The position numbers and the translations under genes are program-made. Positions 53,353 to 63,184 of a stretch of 64,000 bases of DNA are shown here, in pieces (the stretch's first letter is position 1; each line of letters begins with the position of its first letter). Origin of the DNA: CBDEUK01 sp965250225 (GTDB lineage Bacteria; Pseudomonadota; Gammaproteobacteria; Eutrophobiales; Eutrophobiaceae); assembly GCA_965250225.1 (NCBI GenBank), contig CBDFNQ010000029.1, positions 50,192-114,191 on the forward strand, written 5' to 3'. The notes under the pieces were generated by a model. The model did no database searches. It was given only the letters and a program-made list of their open reading frames with translations, and was not told the origin of the DNA.

Positions 53353-54516
53353 TTAACGTGGATAGCCCCATGCCGCCCTGTTTGCCTTAACAAACTCGCT
53401 AAACGCTTTGAGTGAGGTGGGCACGGTACGGCGACTGAAACCAATTCTGAAATATTGCTTAAGGTCATCATCGCAGTCAAAGATGGATGAGGGGAAGACG
53501 AGAATTCCTTCGTCCAGCAACTGCGCGGCGGGTTCATCAGAACTGATTGGTCCTTTGAATTTTACAAAGCCAGTGCCACCTGCCTGTGGTGGCATCCATT
53601 CAAACAGATCGCTATTTTCTTCAAAATACGCTTCCAGCAATTCCAGGTTTTGATAAATAATTGCCATATTTTTTTTGATAATTTTATTTCGCACCCGAAG
53701 CGCCATCATTGCCTGTATTTCACCCGCCCGCGAAAAACAAACGGTAAACATATATTGCGCTTTGCGGAGTTTTTCAATCACGTCTTTATTCTGGCAGGCT
53801 ACCCAGCCAATACCCATACCACCACAACCAAACGGTTTTGCCATGGTGCCAAGCGCCAGACCATTGGCAGACATTTCAGCCATGGATGCGGATCGCGCGG
53901 CGGGATCAAGCTCAAGTAGCCGGTAAACCTCATCGGGAAAAATCAGAATGTCATTTTTTTCTGCCAGGACAAGTAGTTCGCGTTTTGTGCCCACAGCCAG
54001 CAACGAACCCGAAGGATTATGCGGATCATTGAGGACAATATATTTTGTATTGACACGAATGGCTGCCTTTACTGCCGAAATATCAATCTGCCAGTCATTG
54101 TTCGGCGAAAGGCCAACCCGGGTAACATCGGCACCTGCGTATTTTATACCCTCTTCCAGTGACTGGTAGCTTGGGGTTATCACAATCGCATGATCACCTT
54201 GATGCAGTAGTGCCTGAGCGGTGATGGTCATGCCGGTTTGCGCCCCGGGGAAAACAACAATATTCTCCGCCTCGATTTCCGATCCGTACAGCGCCGCAAG
54301 CTCACGGCGCAAATCTAGACTTCCGCTATTTTCTGCATAGCCAAGAGAATGATCGTTGTAAAGTTTGAGCAGATGATCGCCACCATTTGCGCACGTCAAC
54401 TCGATCAGTTCCTTATGCATCATTGGTTCGGATGATGAGGCATAAAACCGGTGTGTGATATCGACTGTTTTTTCCAACAATTCATCCGACCTGATCGGAT
54501 TATCTAAAAGATGCAT
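53353..54516 (-). CDS. Class I/II PLP aminotransferase 1
   Basis: A 387-residue fold-type I aminotransferase with PGAQTGMTITAQALL (about 98), NDPHNPSGSLL (about 172), FPDEVYRLLELD (about 201) and a PLP-Lys candidate in GTMAKPFGCGGMGIGWV (about 238). The usual SxSK is MAKPF, so Lys is kept. The C-terminal RIGFSRR holds the carboxylate-binding Arg. It heads a three-gene minus-strand unit with the kinase and aminotransferase 2, which are both broken. The substrate is unknown. Confidence 0.9.
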   Translation of the reverse strand: MHLLDNPIRSDELLEKTVDITHRFYASSSEPMMHKELIELTCANGGDHLLKLYNDHSLGYAENSGSLDLRRELAALYGSEIEAENIVVFPGAQTGMTITAQALLHQGDHAIVITPSYQSLEEGIKYAGADVTRVGLSPNNDWQIDISAVKAAIRVNTKYIVLNDPHNPSGSLLAVGTKRELLVLAEKNDILIFPDEVYRLLELDPAARSASMAEMSANGLALGTMAKPFGCGGMGIGWVACQNKDVIEKLRKAQYMFTVCFSRAGEIQAMMALRVRNKIIKKNMAIIYQNLELLEAYFEENSDLFEWMPPQAGGTGFVKFKGPISSDEPAAQLLDEGILVFPSSIFDCDDDLKQYFRIGFSRRTVPTSLKAFSEFVKANRAAWGYPR

Positions 54517-54907
54517 ATTGTCTCCAACATTTTTTGAGGATCAGGGAAAAACTCATTTTTATTATCCAGAAATAAAAAATATTGGTATCGATCCTGTCAC
54601 TGTCCCAAGCTAATCGAACGACAAGGCATTCCTATCCTTATAGATAGAGTAAGTATCCTGTGATGATAACTTTAAGATTTCCAAGCTGCTAATGACCTCG
54701 ATAGCACTACCGCAATGAGTGCAGGATTCCACAAGTGATCGCTGATACTGTACAACTGCGGATTTCAGGATTATCACATTAGTATGTACTACTCATTTAT
54801 GAATACTGCTTACTTCAAAGATCATTCCAAACCAGTATCAATACGATAAACAGCGATCTTATTGTTGTTGTCGTCAACACATCCGGTAGGCTACGAGTCA
54901 CTATTTA
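54517..54907. other. Intergenic region upstream of aminotransferase 1
   Basis: About 390 AT-rich bases between the aminotransferase start and the first IS5-type element. I see no gene and no recognisable site. It probably holds the promoter of the aminotransferase-kinase unit. It ends in CTATTTA, the target sequence repeated beside the IS elements. Confidence 0.5.
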
Positions 54908-56394
54908 GTCGACCCTGAAATATTCATTTCAGGCACTTATGCCAGTCGCAGGTTCAGATCCACAAAACAAATTTGCCATAACGATTTCATAAATTGAAGC
55001 CAAAGAATAGCCTCCCTCATCCACTTCTTGAAGTTGAATGCGGCGGCGGCCATTAACAGATTAATTTGATCGCCCACAAAGCCTTTCAAGAAGTTTCTTT
55101 TTAAGCGATGGTCACTCTTCAAGTGTCCGATAACAGGCTCTATCCCTGCGCGTCGTCTAAAACGTTTCCTGGCCAATGCCATGGCTTCGTTGGATGCATT
55201 TTTCCTGGCCGGTTTAGGCGTCACTATCTGCGTATCATTGACTTTTGATTTACCTCGATACCCTCGGTCGCCAATGCCAATCTTAGGAACTCGTTTGATA
55301 AGACGTTTGATCTGTGCCAGTACGGCAGGAACGGTATGTCCATCAAAAATATTCTTATCAAAAGCGAGTGCGCCAATCACAATACCTGAGTCTCGGGTGG
55401 TGGTGATAGAGGCTTTGCTGCCAAATTCATAACGCTGGTGAGGTTTGCCCTTACTCATACAATAGACATGCGGTTCATGCAGACTGTATAGCTTGTTTTT
55501 ATCTCCGCGTTTTTGTCCCAGCATGCGCTGATACAAGGCTAGCTTTTCAGCGTGGCGTTCAAGTTCTTCTTCCGTCATCTTACGCTGTATTTCTCGCAGT
55601 AATCGGCCGCTGATGGTCTTTAATCGTTTCACTGCCTGGCGCGCTTTTTTTCGGTTCTTTGGGTGACTGGCAAAACGCGTTTGAAGCTTGAGTTGCTTCT
55701 CTTCTTTTTCATAGGTGCGGGTCAACCCGAGCTTTTCTTTGCGGGCTATCTTAAGCAGATGCTTATGGATTTTGCCGTACTGTTTGGCATCCGTTGGAAA
55801 GGTGATGTTCTTTTCTTGAACCGTGGTATCAATACACATTTCATCTTCGTCTATTTTACCCTGATGCAAGGCGATGGACATCGCCAGGATCTTTACGCCA
55901 GGATCTTTTCGTGTCCTTGGCTGCCGATCCGTTTCCTGAAGTACGTCAGATCGGAAGGGTCACAAGGAATAGTCCATTGAAATTCAACTTCTCCAGTAAA
56001 CAGTTGGTAATACGGGTTTTGTGTCCATCGGTGGATCAACACCTCGTCACTGAGATCTTCCAAATGTTTGAGGATGGATAAACCGACCATTAATCGAATG
56101 GGTTTTGAGGGCTTACCCAAGTGCGAATAAAGCGGAGAAAATTCAGTTTCAAAATCGTCCCAGTCAATCTGATTAGCCAATGTCAGTAAAGGCTGTTTGG
56201 GGTTAAGTTGGTCGATTAAATTAGCATGCAAAAAACTGCTTTGATTACCGTTTGGCAGCTTGGCTTGGCTCAATGGTGTCACCTCTGTTCGTCCAGTTTT
56301 ATGGCTGTTTTACTGCTTTTCTGGACGTTTATTCTAACAGAATATAGAACTTATTCCTTTATAATCATTGAGATATGAGTATTTCAGGGGCGAC
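54908..56394 (-). mobile_element. IS5-type insertion sequence A
   Basis: A 1,487-bp element with ends GTCGACCCTGAAATATTCAT (from 54908) and, inverted, ATGAGTATTTCAGGGGCGAC (to 56394), matching at all but two positions. It is flanked by CTATTTA on the left (54901-54907) and TATTTA on the right (56395-56400), where element B begins at once. Confidence 0.88.
54937..56282 (-). pseudogene. IS5-type transposase of element A, frameshifted by a 14-bp duplication
   Basis: Two frames make one transposase. The first (56282 to 55893) has the DUF772 domain (PIRLMVGLSILKHLEDLSDE) and ends GHEKILA. The second (55881 to 54937) resumes SIALHQGKIDEDEMCIDTT with the DDE residues in CIDTTVQEKN, IGIGDRGYRG and RAGIEPVIGHLK. 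Between them CGCCAGGATCTTT occurs twice in tandem with a 14-bp period (about 55881-55908). Deleting one unit fuses the frames exactly as KILAMSIALHQ. So a slippage duplication inactivated the gene. Confidence 0.88.
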
Positions 56395-56400
56395 TATTTA

Positions 56401-57814
56401 GTCGTCCCTGAAGATTAAGCAAAAACACAAAAGTTTATTTTCTGATCACCCGCTATTTTCAAACTTAATCGACGAAAGATAGCTTGAAAATATCGAAGCC
56501 AATAAAACCAGGCCAGTAGCTTAGCCATATTGTATGCAGCGGCAGCTAATACGACATTAGCACGGTCTCCCGCTTTGCCTTTTAAGTGATTTCTGTTCAA
56601 TCGATGGTCTGATTTTAGATGACCGATAATGGGCTCGATTGCCGCACGTCGCTTCATCCACTTTCGTAAACTTCTTGTCGCTCGTTTGGGTATCTTTCCC
56701 ACAAGGTGAATTTTCGTATCGCCTTTTAATCCATGACCTCGGTAACCCATATCACAGTAAGCATCTTGTGGCGTGATGCCGGTTAACTCACTCACCTGGT
56801 TCAGTGCACTTTCGAGTGTATGACCATCGTATGGGTTATCTAAACTTTGGGCTGAGACGATGCTTTTGTTCCAAACTCATACCGCTTGTGTATTTTACCT
56901 TTAGCAATGCAACGAACGTCAGGCTCATGGATGCTATAGAGTTTGTTCTTATCAAGGCGTTGCTGTTTTAATAACTGTGTTGAACGCTCAATTAAAATAG
57001 ATAATTCATCATCCATTAAAGGTGCTTTACGCTGAATATCTCGCGTTAATCGACCCAGATAGGTTTTTAGTTTTCGCGTTTGTTTCGTCGCACGTTTCAT
57101 TTGTTTTGCACTGGCATAACGTCCTTGCATGCTTTCTTACCCACTTTTTTAAAACTTTGGCGCAACACGATAGAACGTTTGTGCGCTTCGCGCACTAACG
57201 TGACACGCATTTTATGATACAGCCTGGCATCGGTGGGAAAGCCGATGGCTTTCTCTTGCACGGTGGTATCCACATTGACATGCTTCAATGTGTGAGGTTT
57301 AAGGGCCTTTGTTTCCATCGCAACATTAAGGATCTCTTCAAGTAAAGCCTCTAACTTATCGCCCACTCTGTTTCGCCATTTAACCAGCGTTGTTGGATGC
57401 AATGGCAGGTCGTGCTGTAATTGCTCATAACCACAAAAATATTGCCAATAAGGGTTTTCAACCCAACGCTCAACAACGCTTTCGTCACTTTCATCAAAGG
57501 TATATTTCAAGTAGTGAAGGCTCGCCAATAAACGGATCGGTAATGCCGGGTGACCACAGCCTATACTGTAAACAACGTCGATTATCTTCAATGCGTGACC
57601 CGTTTATTTCCTTGGCTAAACGGCACAACGGATGTGACATGTTAAGTATTTGAGAGAGCTGGGCGCGGTATAAATCAGGGTGATTATCAGCTGTCTTTGG
57701 CTTCATAGTTCGCAAGGTTTTAAGTGCTATGACTTGTTTTCTTGCAAACTATTTTACCTTTATTAAGAAATTTATTTTTTGTTATTAATGATTTATGTGC
57801 TCTTCAGGGGCGAC
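56401..57814 (-). mobile_element. IS5-type insertion sequence B, degenerate
   Basis: A 1,414-bp element with ends GTCGTCCCTGAAGA (from 56401) and, inverted, TCTTCAGGGGCGAC (to 57814). TATTTA flanks it on both sides (56395-56400 and 57815-57820). It abuts element A with only the 6-bp target between. Same family, diverged sequence. Confidence 0.85.
56415..57715 (-). pseudogene. IS5-type transposase of element B, multiply frameshifted
   Basis: Four overlapping frames read leftward give the pieces of one transposase in order. These are an N-terminal part (57715-57494), the DUF772 and first catalytic Asp part (57591-57097, VNVDTTVQEKAIGFPTDA), a middle part (57130-56840, KLYSIHEPDVRCIAKGK) and a C-terminal part (56795-56415, YCDMGYRGHG, RAAIEPIIGHLKSDHRL). 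At least three frame changes separate them, so it cannot be functional. Related to but clearly diverged from element A. Confidence 0.85.
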
Positions 57815-59415
57815 TATTTAACTTTACTACTACCGTAATCTCGCAGAATTTCCCTGGCGGCATTATGTCCGGGTATTCCGGTCACCCCTCCACCCGGATG
57901 GGTTCCCGATCCGCACATATATAATCCTTTGATAGGCCCACGATAATCACCGTAACCCAACATCGGTCTGGCGCTGTAGAGTTGATCCAGTGTCAGTGAA
58001 CCATGCATAATATCTCCGTCCACCAGGCTGAAGTCTCGTTCCAGATCCAGTGGTGATATAACCTGGCGACCAAAAATGCTTTGCTTGAAATTCGGGGCAT
58101 GCTCGTCCACTGTATCAATGATCAGATCTGCCGCCGTCTCCTTACACTCATCCCAGGATCTACCATCGGGCAAATTCGGGTTAAAATGTTGACAGAATAA
58201 GCTGGCAACGTGTTGGCCTTCTGGCGCCAGCGTCGGATCCATTGCACTGGAAACAACAACCTCTACAATTGGCTTCTTGGCCCAACCATATAAGCTGGCA
58301 TCCATATAGGCTCGTTCCATGTACTTCATAGTGGGTGCAATGATAATGCCCGATCGATGATGAGGCTGTTCATGCTTGCCAGGTAGACAAGTGAAGTCCG
58401 GTAATTCAGACATGGCCACATTCATTCTGAAAGTGGCCGATCCACCTTTCCAGTTTTTGATACGATTGTAAAACTCCGGTTCAAGATCATTTTCATCAAT
58501 CAAACTCGTATAAAGCAGTTTCGGATTTAGATTTGAAGCAACACAGGCTACAGAAATTTCCTCGCCGTTTTCAAGCACAATGCCGGTGGTCTTACCGTTC
58601 TTGACGATGACCTGGCTGACTGCCGCATCAGTCGTTATCTCCACACCACGCTTGATTGCTTCTTTGGCCATGGCTTGTGTAATCGCGCCCATACCACCAA
58701 TTGCGTGTCCCCACTGACCACGTTTGCCATTCACCTCGCCAAAGACATGATGCAAAAGAATGTAAGCCGAGCAGGGGGTATAGGGACCGGAAAAAGTCCC
58801 GACAATGGAATCAAAGCCAAACACCGCTTTGATCGCGTCTGTCTCGAACCATGAGTCCAATAGATCGCCTGCACTCTTGGTAAATATATCGAGTACATCA
58901 CGCCGACCTTCCATGGAAAGATTGCGCATACGATTACCCACCTTGATACCACGCAGAATATCGGTGATACCGCCACCAACGTTGGGCGGCGTTTCCAGTA
59001 GCATTTTTCGGAGTATATCAGCGACACCGTCGAGCATTTCATAATAGGCGGGTAATTTTTCCGCATCGGTTTTAGAAAACCGGGCAAATTCAGTCTGCGT
59101 CTCGGCAAGTGTGGCACCTGTTTTTAAATACTGCCCATCTGGTAATGGTAAAAAATTAGAAAATGGTCGTTCAACGATTTTCAAACCATGCGCGTGTAAA
59201 TTCAGGTCTTTAATGACTTTTGGATTGAGAAGACTGACGGTATAACTCGCCACTGAATTACGAAAACCGGGATGGAACTCCTGCGTCACCGCTGCGCCAC
59301 CGACAATATTTTTTCGTTCAAGCACACGTACTTTTAGACCCCCACCGGCAAGATAACTGGCACAAACCAGACCATTGTGACCACCGCCAATGATTACTAC
59401 ATCGTATTGATTCAT
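57814..59415 (-). CDS. FAD-dependent oxidoreductase, PYROXD2/CrtI-like
   Basis: A 533-residue flavoprotein of the phytoene-desaturase-like amine oxidase group. The ADP-binding motif is VVIIGGGHNGLVCASYLAGG (about 6-25), followed by VLERKNIVGGAAVT. C-terminal GLYMCGSGTHPGGGVTGIPG (about 500) is the second FAD signature. The overall sequence fits PYROXD2-type proteins rather than true carotenoid desaturases, and no carotenoid genes are near. The stop codon TAG (57814-57816) straddles the end of IS element B; the protein end GHNAAREILRDYGSSKVK looks complete. Confidence 0.88.
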   Translation of the reverse strand: MNQYDVVIIGGGHNGLVCASYLAGGGLKVRVLERKNIVGGAAVTQEFHPGFRNSVASYTVSLLNPKVIKDLNLHAHGLKIVERPFSNFLPLPDGQYLKTGATLAETQTEFARFSKTDAEKLPAYYEMLDGVADILRKMLLETPPNVGGGITDILRGIKVGNRMRNLSMEGRRDVLDIFTKSAGDLLDSWFETDAIKAVFGFDSIVGTFSGPYTPCSAYILLHHVFGEVNGKRGQWGHAIGGMGAITQAMAKEAIKRGVEITTDAAVSQVIVKNGKTTGIVLENGEEISVACVASNLNPKLLYTSLIDENDLEPEFYNRIKNWKGGSATFRMNVAMSELPDFTCLPGKHEQPHHRSGIIIAPTMKYMERAYMDASLYGWAKKPIVEVVVSSAMDPTLAPEGQHVASLFCQHFNPNLPDGRSWDECKETAADLIIDTVDEHAPNFKQSIFGRQVISPLDLERDFSLVDGDIMHGSLTLDQLYSARPMLGYGDYRGPIKGLYMCGSGTHPGGGVTGIPGHNAAREILRDYGSSKVK

Positions 59416-59901
59416 TTTTTGATCTTCTCCAATTAACCAAGTTTATGTTAATAATTTAATTTCAATCACTAAGATCCGACAAGCCCATGTCTTCATTGTC
59501 GCGTAGGCTGGTTGCTAAGTGGCAAGATTTGACGCATAAATACGTCAAGGTCATTCAAACAGACTTCGGCATCCGATAATGGAACTTTCGTGAGGGATTT
59601 TAATCACCTTACCGACATTCAATTTTTTATTTATGTAAACTAATTTGGAATGCCCTGAATTTCTAGACATATATTTTACTTATGGATATAAATTTGGGGT
59701 TATATTTATGAATATGGCTTTGGCTAGGCGGATCGCTTTAAGCTGATAAGCATAAACATTTCCAGGCTACCACAAAAATTTAACGGAGCCGATTGAATGA
59801 ATATCGCGACAAGATCTGAATGAATTGCTATTGTGTGATGATATAAAAAGGAGGTTATTCATTTTTCGATTAAAAGTGTTAATTTACATTGGTGATGGCT
59901 G
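59416..59901. other. Intergenic region
   Basis: 486 bases between the divergent oxidoreductase and LuxR/MalT-type gene starts. AGGAGG at about 59850-59855 has no start codon behind it at proper distance. No gene or clear palindrome was seen. It should hold both promoters and still looks bacterial. Confidence 0.45.
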
Positions 59902-60144
59902 ATGCCCGATCTTTTACTAACTTCAAAAATTACGCTGCCGACTCCCCAAACAGGCAACATTGAACGTATCCGTTTAACCGGTTTGCTGGAGTCAGGTCTA
60001 AGCAAGAACGTAATATCCGTTTACTCCCCTGCCGGATTTGGAAAAACAACCGCTGTCTCCGCCTGGTGCAATGAAATAAAAAACTCACATCGTATCGTCT
60101 GGTTATCACTGGATGCGGCAGATAATGAAATATCCAGATTTTAG
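59902..60144 (+). pseudogene. LuxR/MalT-type (LAL) regulator, truncated at the DNA junction
   Basis: The first 80 codons of a large ATP-binding LuxR regulator. LLTSKITLPTPQ and a following arginine-linker are typical starts, SPAGFGKTTAVSAW (about 44-57) is the Walker A loop, and RIVWLSLDAADNEISRF matches the next conserved block. The family is normally about 800-900 residues with a C-terminal LuxR helix-turn-helix. Here a TAG follows Phe80 and all downstream DNA is of another kind. So the gene was cut at about 60,142 by the sequence junction rather than by mutation. Confidence 0.85.
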
Positions 60145-60146
60145 CA
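60136..60146. other. Junction between bacterial and eukaryote-like DNA
   Basis: Left of this point coding is dense and family-conserved to the last codon. Right of it, for 3.85 kb, there is no gene, base composition turns AT-rich, and repeats of animal type appear. No IS, tRNA, att site or other bacterial recombination signal marks the point. Confidence 0.85.
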
Positions 60147-60160
60147 TATTTGGAGTTCAT

Positions 60161-60515
60161 CAGATAAAACATTGTCTTCTGAAAAGAATGATACCAAGAT
60201 CATTTGATTTGGTTCGATAGTATTGATTCTACAACATTTCTTGAAACACAGTCATTTACGAATTTTCTTAAAGCTATTTTTGGTGGGTATAGCAGTCCAT
60301 AAGTTCTCTCTTTGTTTTGTTAGCATGGATCAATGGGCTTCCGGGCAACAATGTATGGAAGTCAGAAAAGCCATTATCCCTGACTGAAGTGTCACAAGAA
60401 TTAAGAAAAAATTGACTTTTGACTATGTTTTGTAGAAATGACCATAGAATCAAAACAACTCAAACAATGTCAATGATCTTGGTATCATTCTTTTCAGAAG
60501 ACAATGTGTTATCTG
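60161..60515. repeat. Inverted repeat next to the junction
   Basis: 60161-60204 and 60472-60515 are complementary over 44 bases with one mismatch (core ATTGTCTTCTGAAAAGAATG). Weaker complementarity extends inward to about 90 bases per arm. The arm begins about 18 bases past the junction. It may be a fold-back transposon or an amplification artefact. Confidence 0.85.
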
Positions 60516-61190
60516 GTGAAAAAAAGCTATATTTTCAAATATCAAAGTAACAGAAATCGAGCGTTCCACTTTTTTGGGACACTCGGTATATACATTTGTA
60601 TGCTTTGGCACTTGCCAATGTACTCCTGCTCTACGTCCGTTTACATCTTTTTTTAACCCTCTCATTCCAATTTTGACTGAAGACAAAATGACAGGACAAA
60701 CATCCATGTATATTCTCTATGCTTTAATTATTAAAAGCTGCCATTTATATTTTGGGATTGGGCCATTACATTCAAAATGGTCAACCTAAAATATATTTCA
60801 TTTCATTTCATTTATTTCCACAATAACAACAAATAAAATTTTAAGTTTTTTTGTTTACAAAACTGGTATATAAGACATGTTGAGATCTATGGAAAATATA
60901 GTAAAATCTGATTAATTTAAGACTTGTAAATGGAAAATAATTAATGGCTGTTTTGTGGAGGAAACCTAGGAAGCAATGCTTGTAAATTAGGTTCCCTAAC
61001 AAATATATCAAAGTATCGTAAAATAGAAACAAAAAATAATTAAAGGATAGGGTACACCCAAGGACGACACAAGACTATACTAAACAGGACAATACAAGAG
61101 ACACAGCACAAACACAAGAGTGGGACGTTAAAGTCTTTTGCAGCTTTCAGTAAGAGATTTACGCAACATTAGTTGCATATTGTTATGCAC

Positions 61191-61314
61191 GTGGCATAAT
61201 GTCGTTAACGCACTTCCCTGTGCATGGCAGAATGTTGTTAAGCCAATGCGCACTCCCATGCGCTAACAACATTATGCCATGCACACTGCCCCACGCTAAC
61301 AACATTATACCATG
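61191..61314. repeat. Cluster of four short repeats, two in each orientation
   Basis: A unit close to CATGGCATAATGTTGTTAGC occurs forward at 61191-61212 and 61223-61245, and inverted at 61259-61281 and 61292-61314. The inner pair can form a long hairpin. Confidence 0.85.
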
Positions 61315-61695
61315 CGCATGGCCATTATCTTCACCAATATTAAGTCTCTGCAACTGAATATGGTAATTCAATTCAAAATTATCAAAATGAAAATAAGTGT
61401 GTCAACATTATCTTCATTAACTAAACTACACATGTTATGCCCATTTACCTTGAATAAGAAACACATTTTTTGAGCCAAATAACTTATGAAGTATCAAGAG
61501 CTATAGCTATCATGTAACAGTTATGTGCATCAGTTGATGCGAAACTCATCTATTTTTTTATTCTTACATTTCTGATACAGTTTAATGCTAAAGCAAAGCT
61601 TGTATGTATTATGATATTCCTAACCATATTCAATTCAGCAATATGAAATTGTATGCTTTGTGGTTTATCACATTAATTCTGATATGATATTCATG

Positions 61696-62258
61696 GAGAA
61701 TGGAAGAAGAAATGAAGAAAGAAGGAGAAACAAACAAAATCAATGAGGAACTTTAGAGCATTTTAAAAGAAAAATATTTCTGAATCTCTATACTGTAGCT
61801 AATGATTATGATGATGCTGGGGCCCATTGCATAAAACTTTTACCGGAGAAAAACTCGGGTAAAATCTGAAAACTCAGGTTAGCATTATTTTTACCATTGA
61901 CTTTACCATAGGAAAAAAACTCAGGTTAAAATAACCAGAGTTTTTCTCTGGTAAAAGTTTTATGCAATAGGCCCCTGATGTAGATGTAGATAATTATGAT
62001 GATGATGATGATGATGATGGTGAGTGATGATGATAATAATATCTATCACATTGGTTGTTATTGTTGTATAGAGAATGAAAGAAGGCATGAAGAAGAAAGA
62101 AGGATAAATAAATCAGAACAAAAATGAACTTTAGGGCATTTTAAAAAGAAAAATAGCACTGAATCAACCATGTAGATAATGATTATTATTATTATGATGA
62201 TGATGATGATGATGATGAATGATGATAATAATATCTATCACAGTGGTTGTTATTGTTG
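61696..62258. repeat. Diverged tandem repeat, period about 192 bp
   Basis: ATAATATCTATCACA and the following GGTTGTTATTGTTG recur exactly 192 bases apart (62029-62066 and 62221-62258). The GAGAATG-AAGAAG to GCATTTTAAAA part recurs at 61696 and 62071. The 375-base offset of the latter pair is explained by the MITE inserted in the first copy. GATGAT microsatellites lie within each unit. Confidence 0.8.
61819..61975. mobile_element. 157-bp MITE-like element with 38-bp terminal repeats
   Basis: 61819-61856 and 61938-61975 are inverted repeats matching at 36 of 38 bases, starting GGGGCC and containing ATTGCATAAAACTTTTACC. The interior is AT-rich and partly palindromic, with no gene. Elements starting in this way are abundant in many animal genomes. 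No clean target duplication is seen. Confidence 0.85.
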
Positions 62259-62451
62259 CAACGTACTTGCCAACTGTCCCTATTTTGACCCCAAGAAAAG
62301 GGGAGAGAATAGTGTGATTTTATCATGTGTTCCTATTTTTGCAAAAATCTGCCTGTAGTAATGTATGGGAAATTCAGGAATATTCCTATTTTTAAAGATA
62401 TTCCTCCCATTTGTCCCTATTTCTTAGGTTTCAGGGTTGGCAAGTATGTTG
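62259..62451. mobile_element. 193-bp MITE-like element with 16-bp terminal repeats
   Basis: CAACGTACTTGCCAAC (62259-62274) and, inverted, GTTGGCAAGTATGTTG (62436-62451) match at 15 of 16 bases. Inside, TGTCCCTATTT occurs twice directly. No gene. Confidence 0.75.
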
Positions 62452-62789
62452 TAATGATAATTCAATTTTGATTTGATTTTATTTTCCGTTAAAAGCAACA
62501 ACACAATGCAAATTCAAAGTACAAAACATATAAAGTAATTACAGCATAAAAACTAATTATAGTCTTAACGGAAGGATAGCCCTACTCAGCTGTGCTAATC
62601 ATCGCACAACTGTTTTACAGAGGGGTCCTCAAGTGAGATATAAATGACATAGTTTAGATAACGAAATATCAATAACAATATTAAAATACGAAGAACAAAT
62701 TACAAAGAAATCAAGTGAGACACGTATAAAGTTAATGTCCCTTCCTATCCCTACCCGTCCAGCCTAGTCATCCAAACTCATTGCATTAT

Positions 62790-62802
62790 CCCCCCCCCCC
62801 CC
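62790..62802. repeat. Poly-C run
   Basis: Thirteen consecutive C residues, rare in bacterial DNA of this composition and a frequent sequencing weak spot. Confidence 0.9.
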
Positions 62803-62864
62803 TTCCCCAAATCTTATCATGACTGTAGTTTTCTAAGGGAATTTTGTATATAGGGATAAATAGT

Positions 62865-62905
<41 letters not shown>

Positions 62906-63031
62906 GATGTTTGATTATCTTTTTGTCTGCAATCACTGGATGCTATATATTCGCACCTCACATCATTCTGTAAAGATGTAACGACTGTATGAGATTGGCA
63001 CTAATCTTGATACCTCTTAATGCAAAGGAGT

Positions 63032-63184
63032 AGAAATCGACTCTTTTAGGAGTCATGTTAAGGATCACTCTATTAAGTAGTGGCTTGAATTACTCTTCTG
63101 AGAGTGATTTCCACTATTTTGAGCATGAATTTCCACTCTAAAATGAAGTGATCCCTGATTTGACTCCTAAAAGAGTGGATTTCC
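63032..63184. repeat. Inverted repeat, MITE-like
   Basis: 63032-63069 and 63147-63184 are imperfect inverted arms sharing ACTCTTTTAGGAGTCA and GGATCACT. The ACTCT/AGAGT motif also recurs between them. No gene. Confidence 0.8.

Noticed and set aside
55881..55908. Programmed ribosomal frameshift in the element A transposase
   Set aside because: A 14-bp tandem duplication explains the frame change exactly and no slippery sequence or pseudoknot was seen.
57814..59415. Naming the flavoprotein crtI (phytoene desaturase)
   Set aside because: The sequence is closer to PYROXD2-type proteins and no carotenoid genes are nearby.
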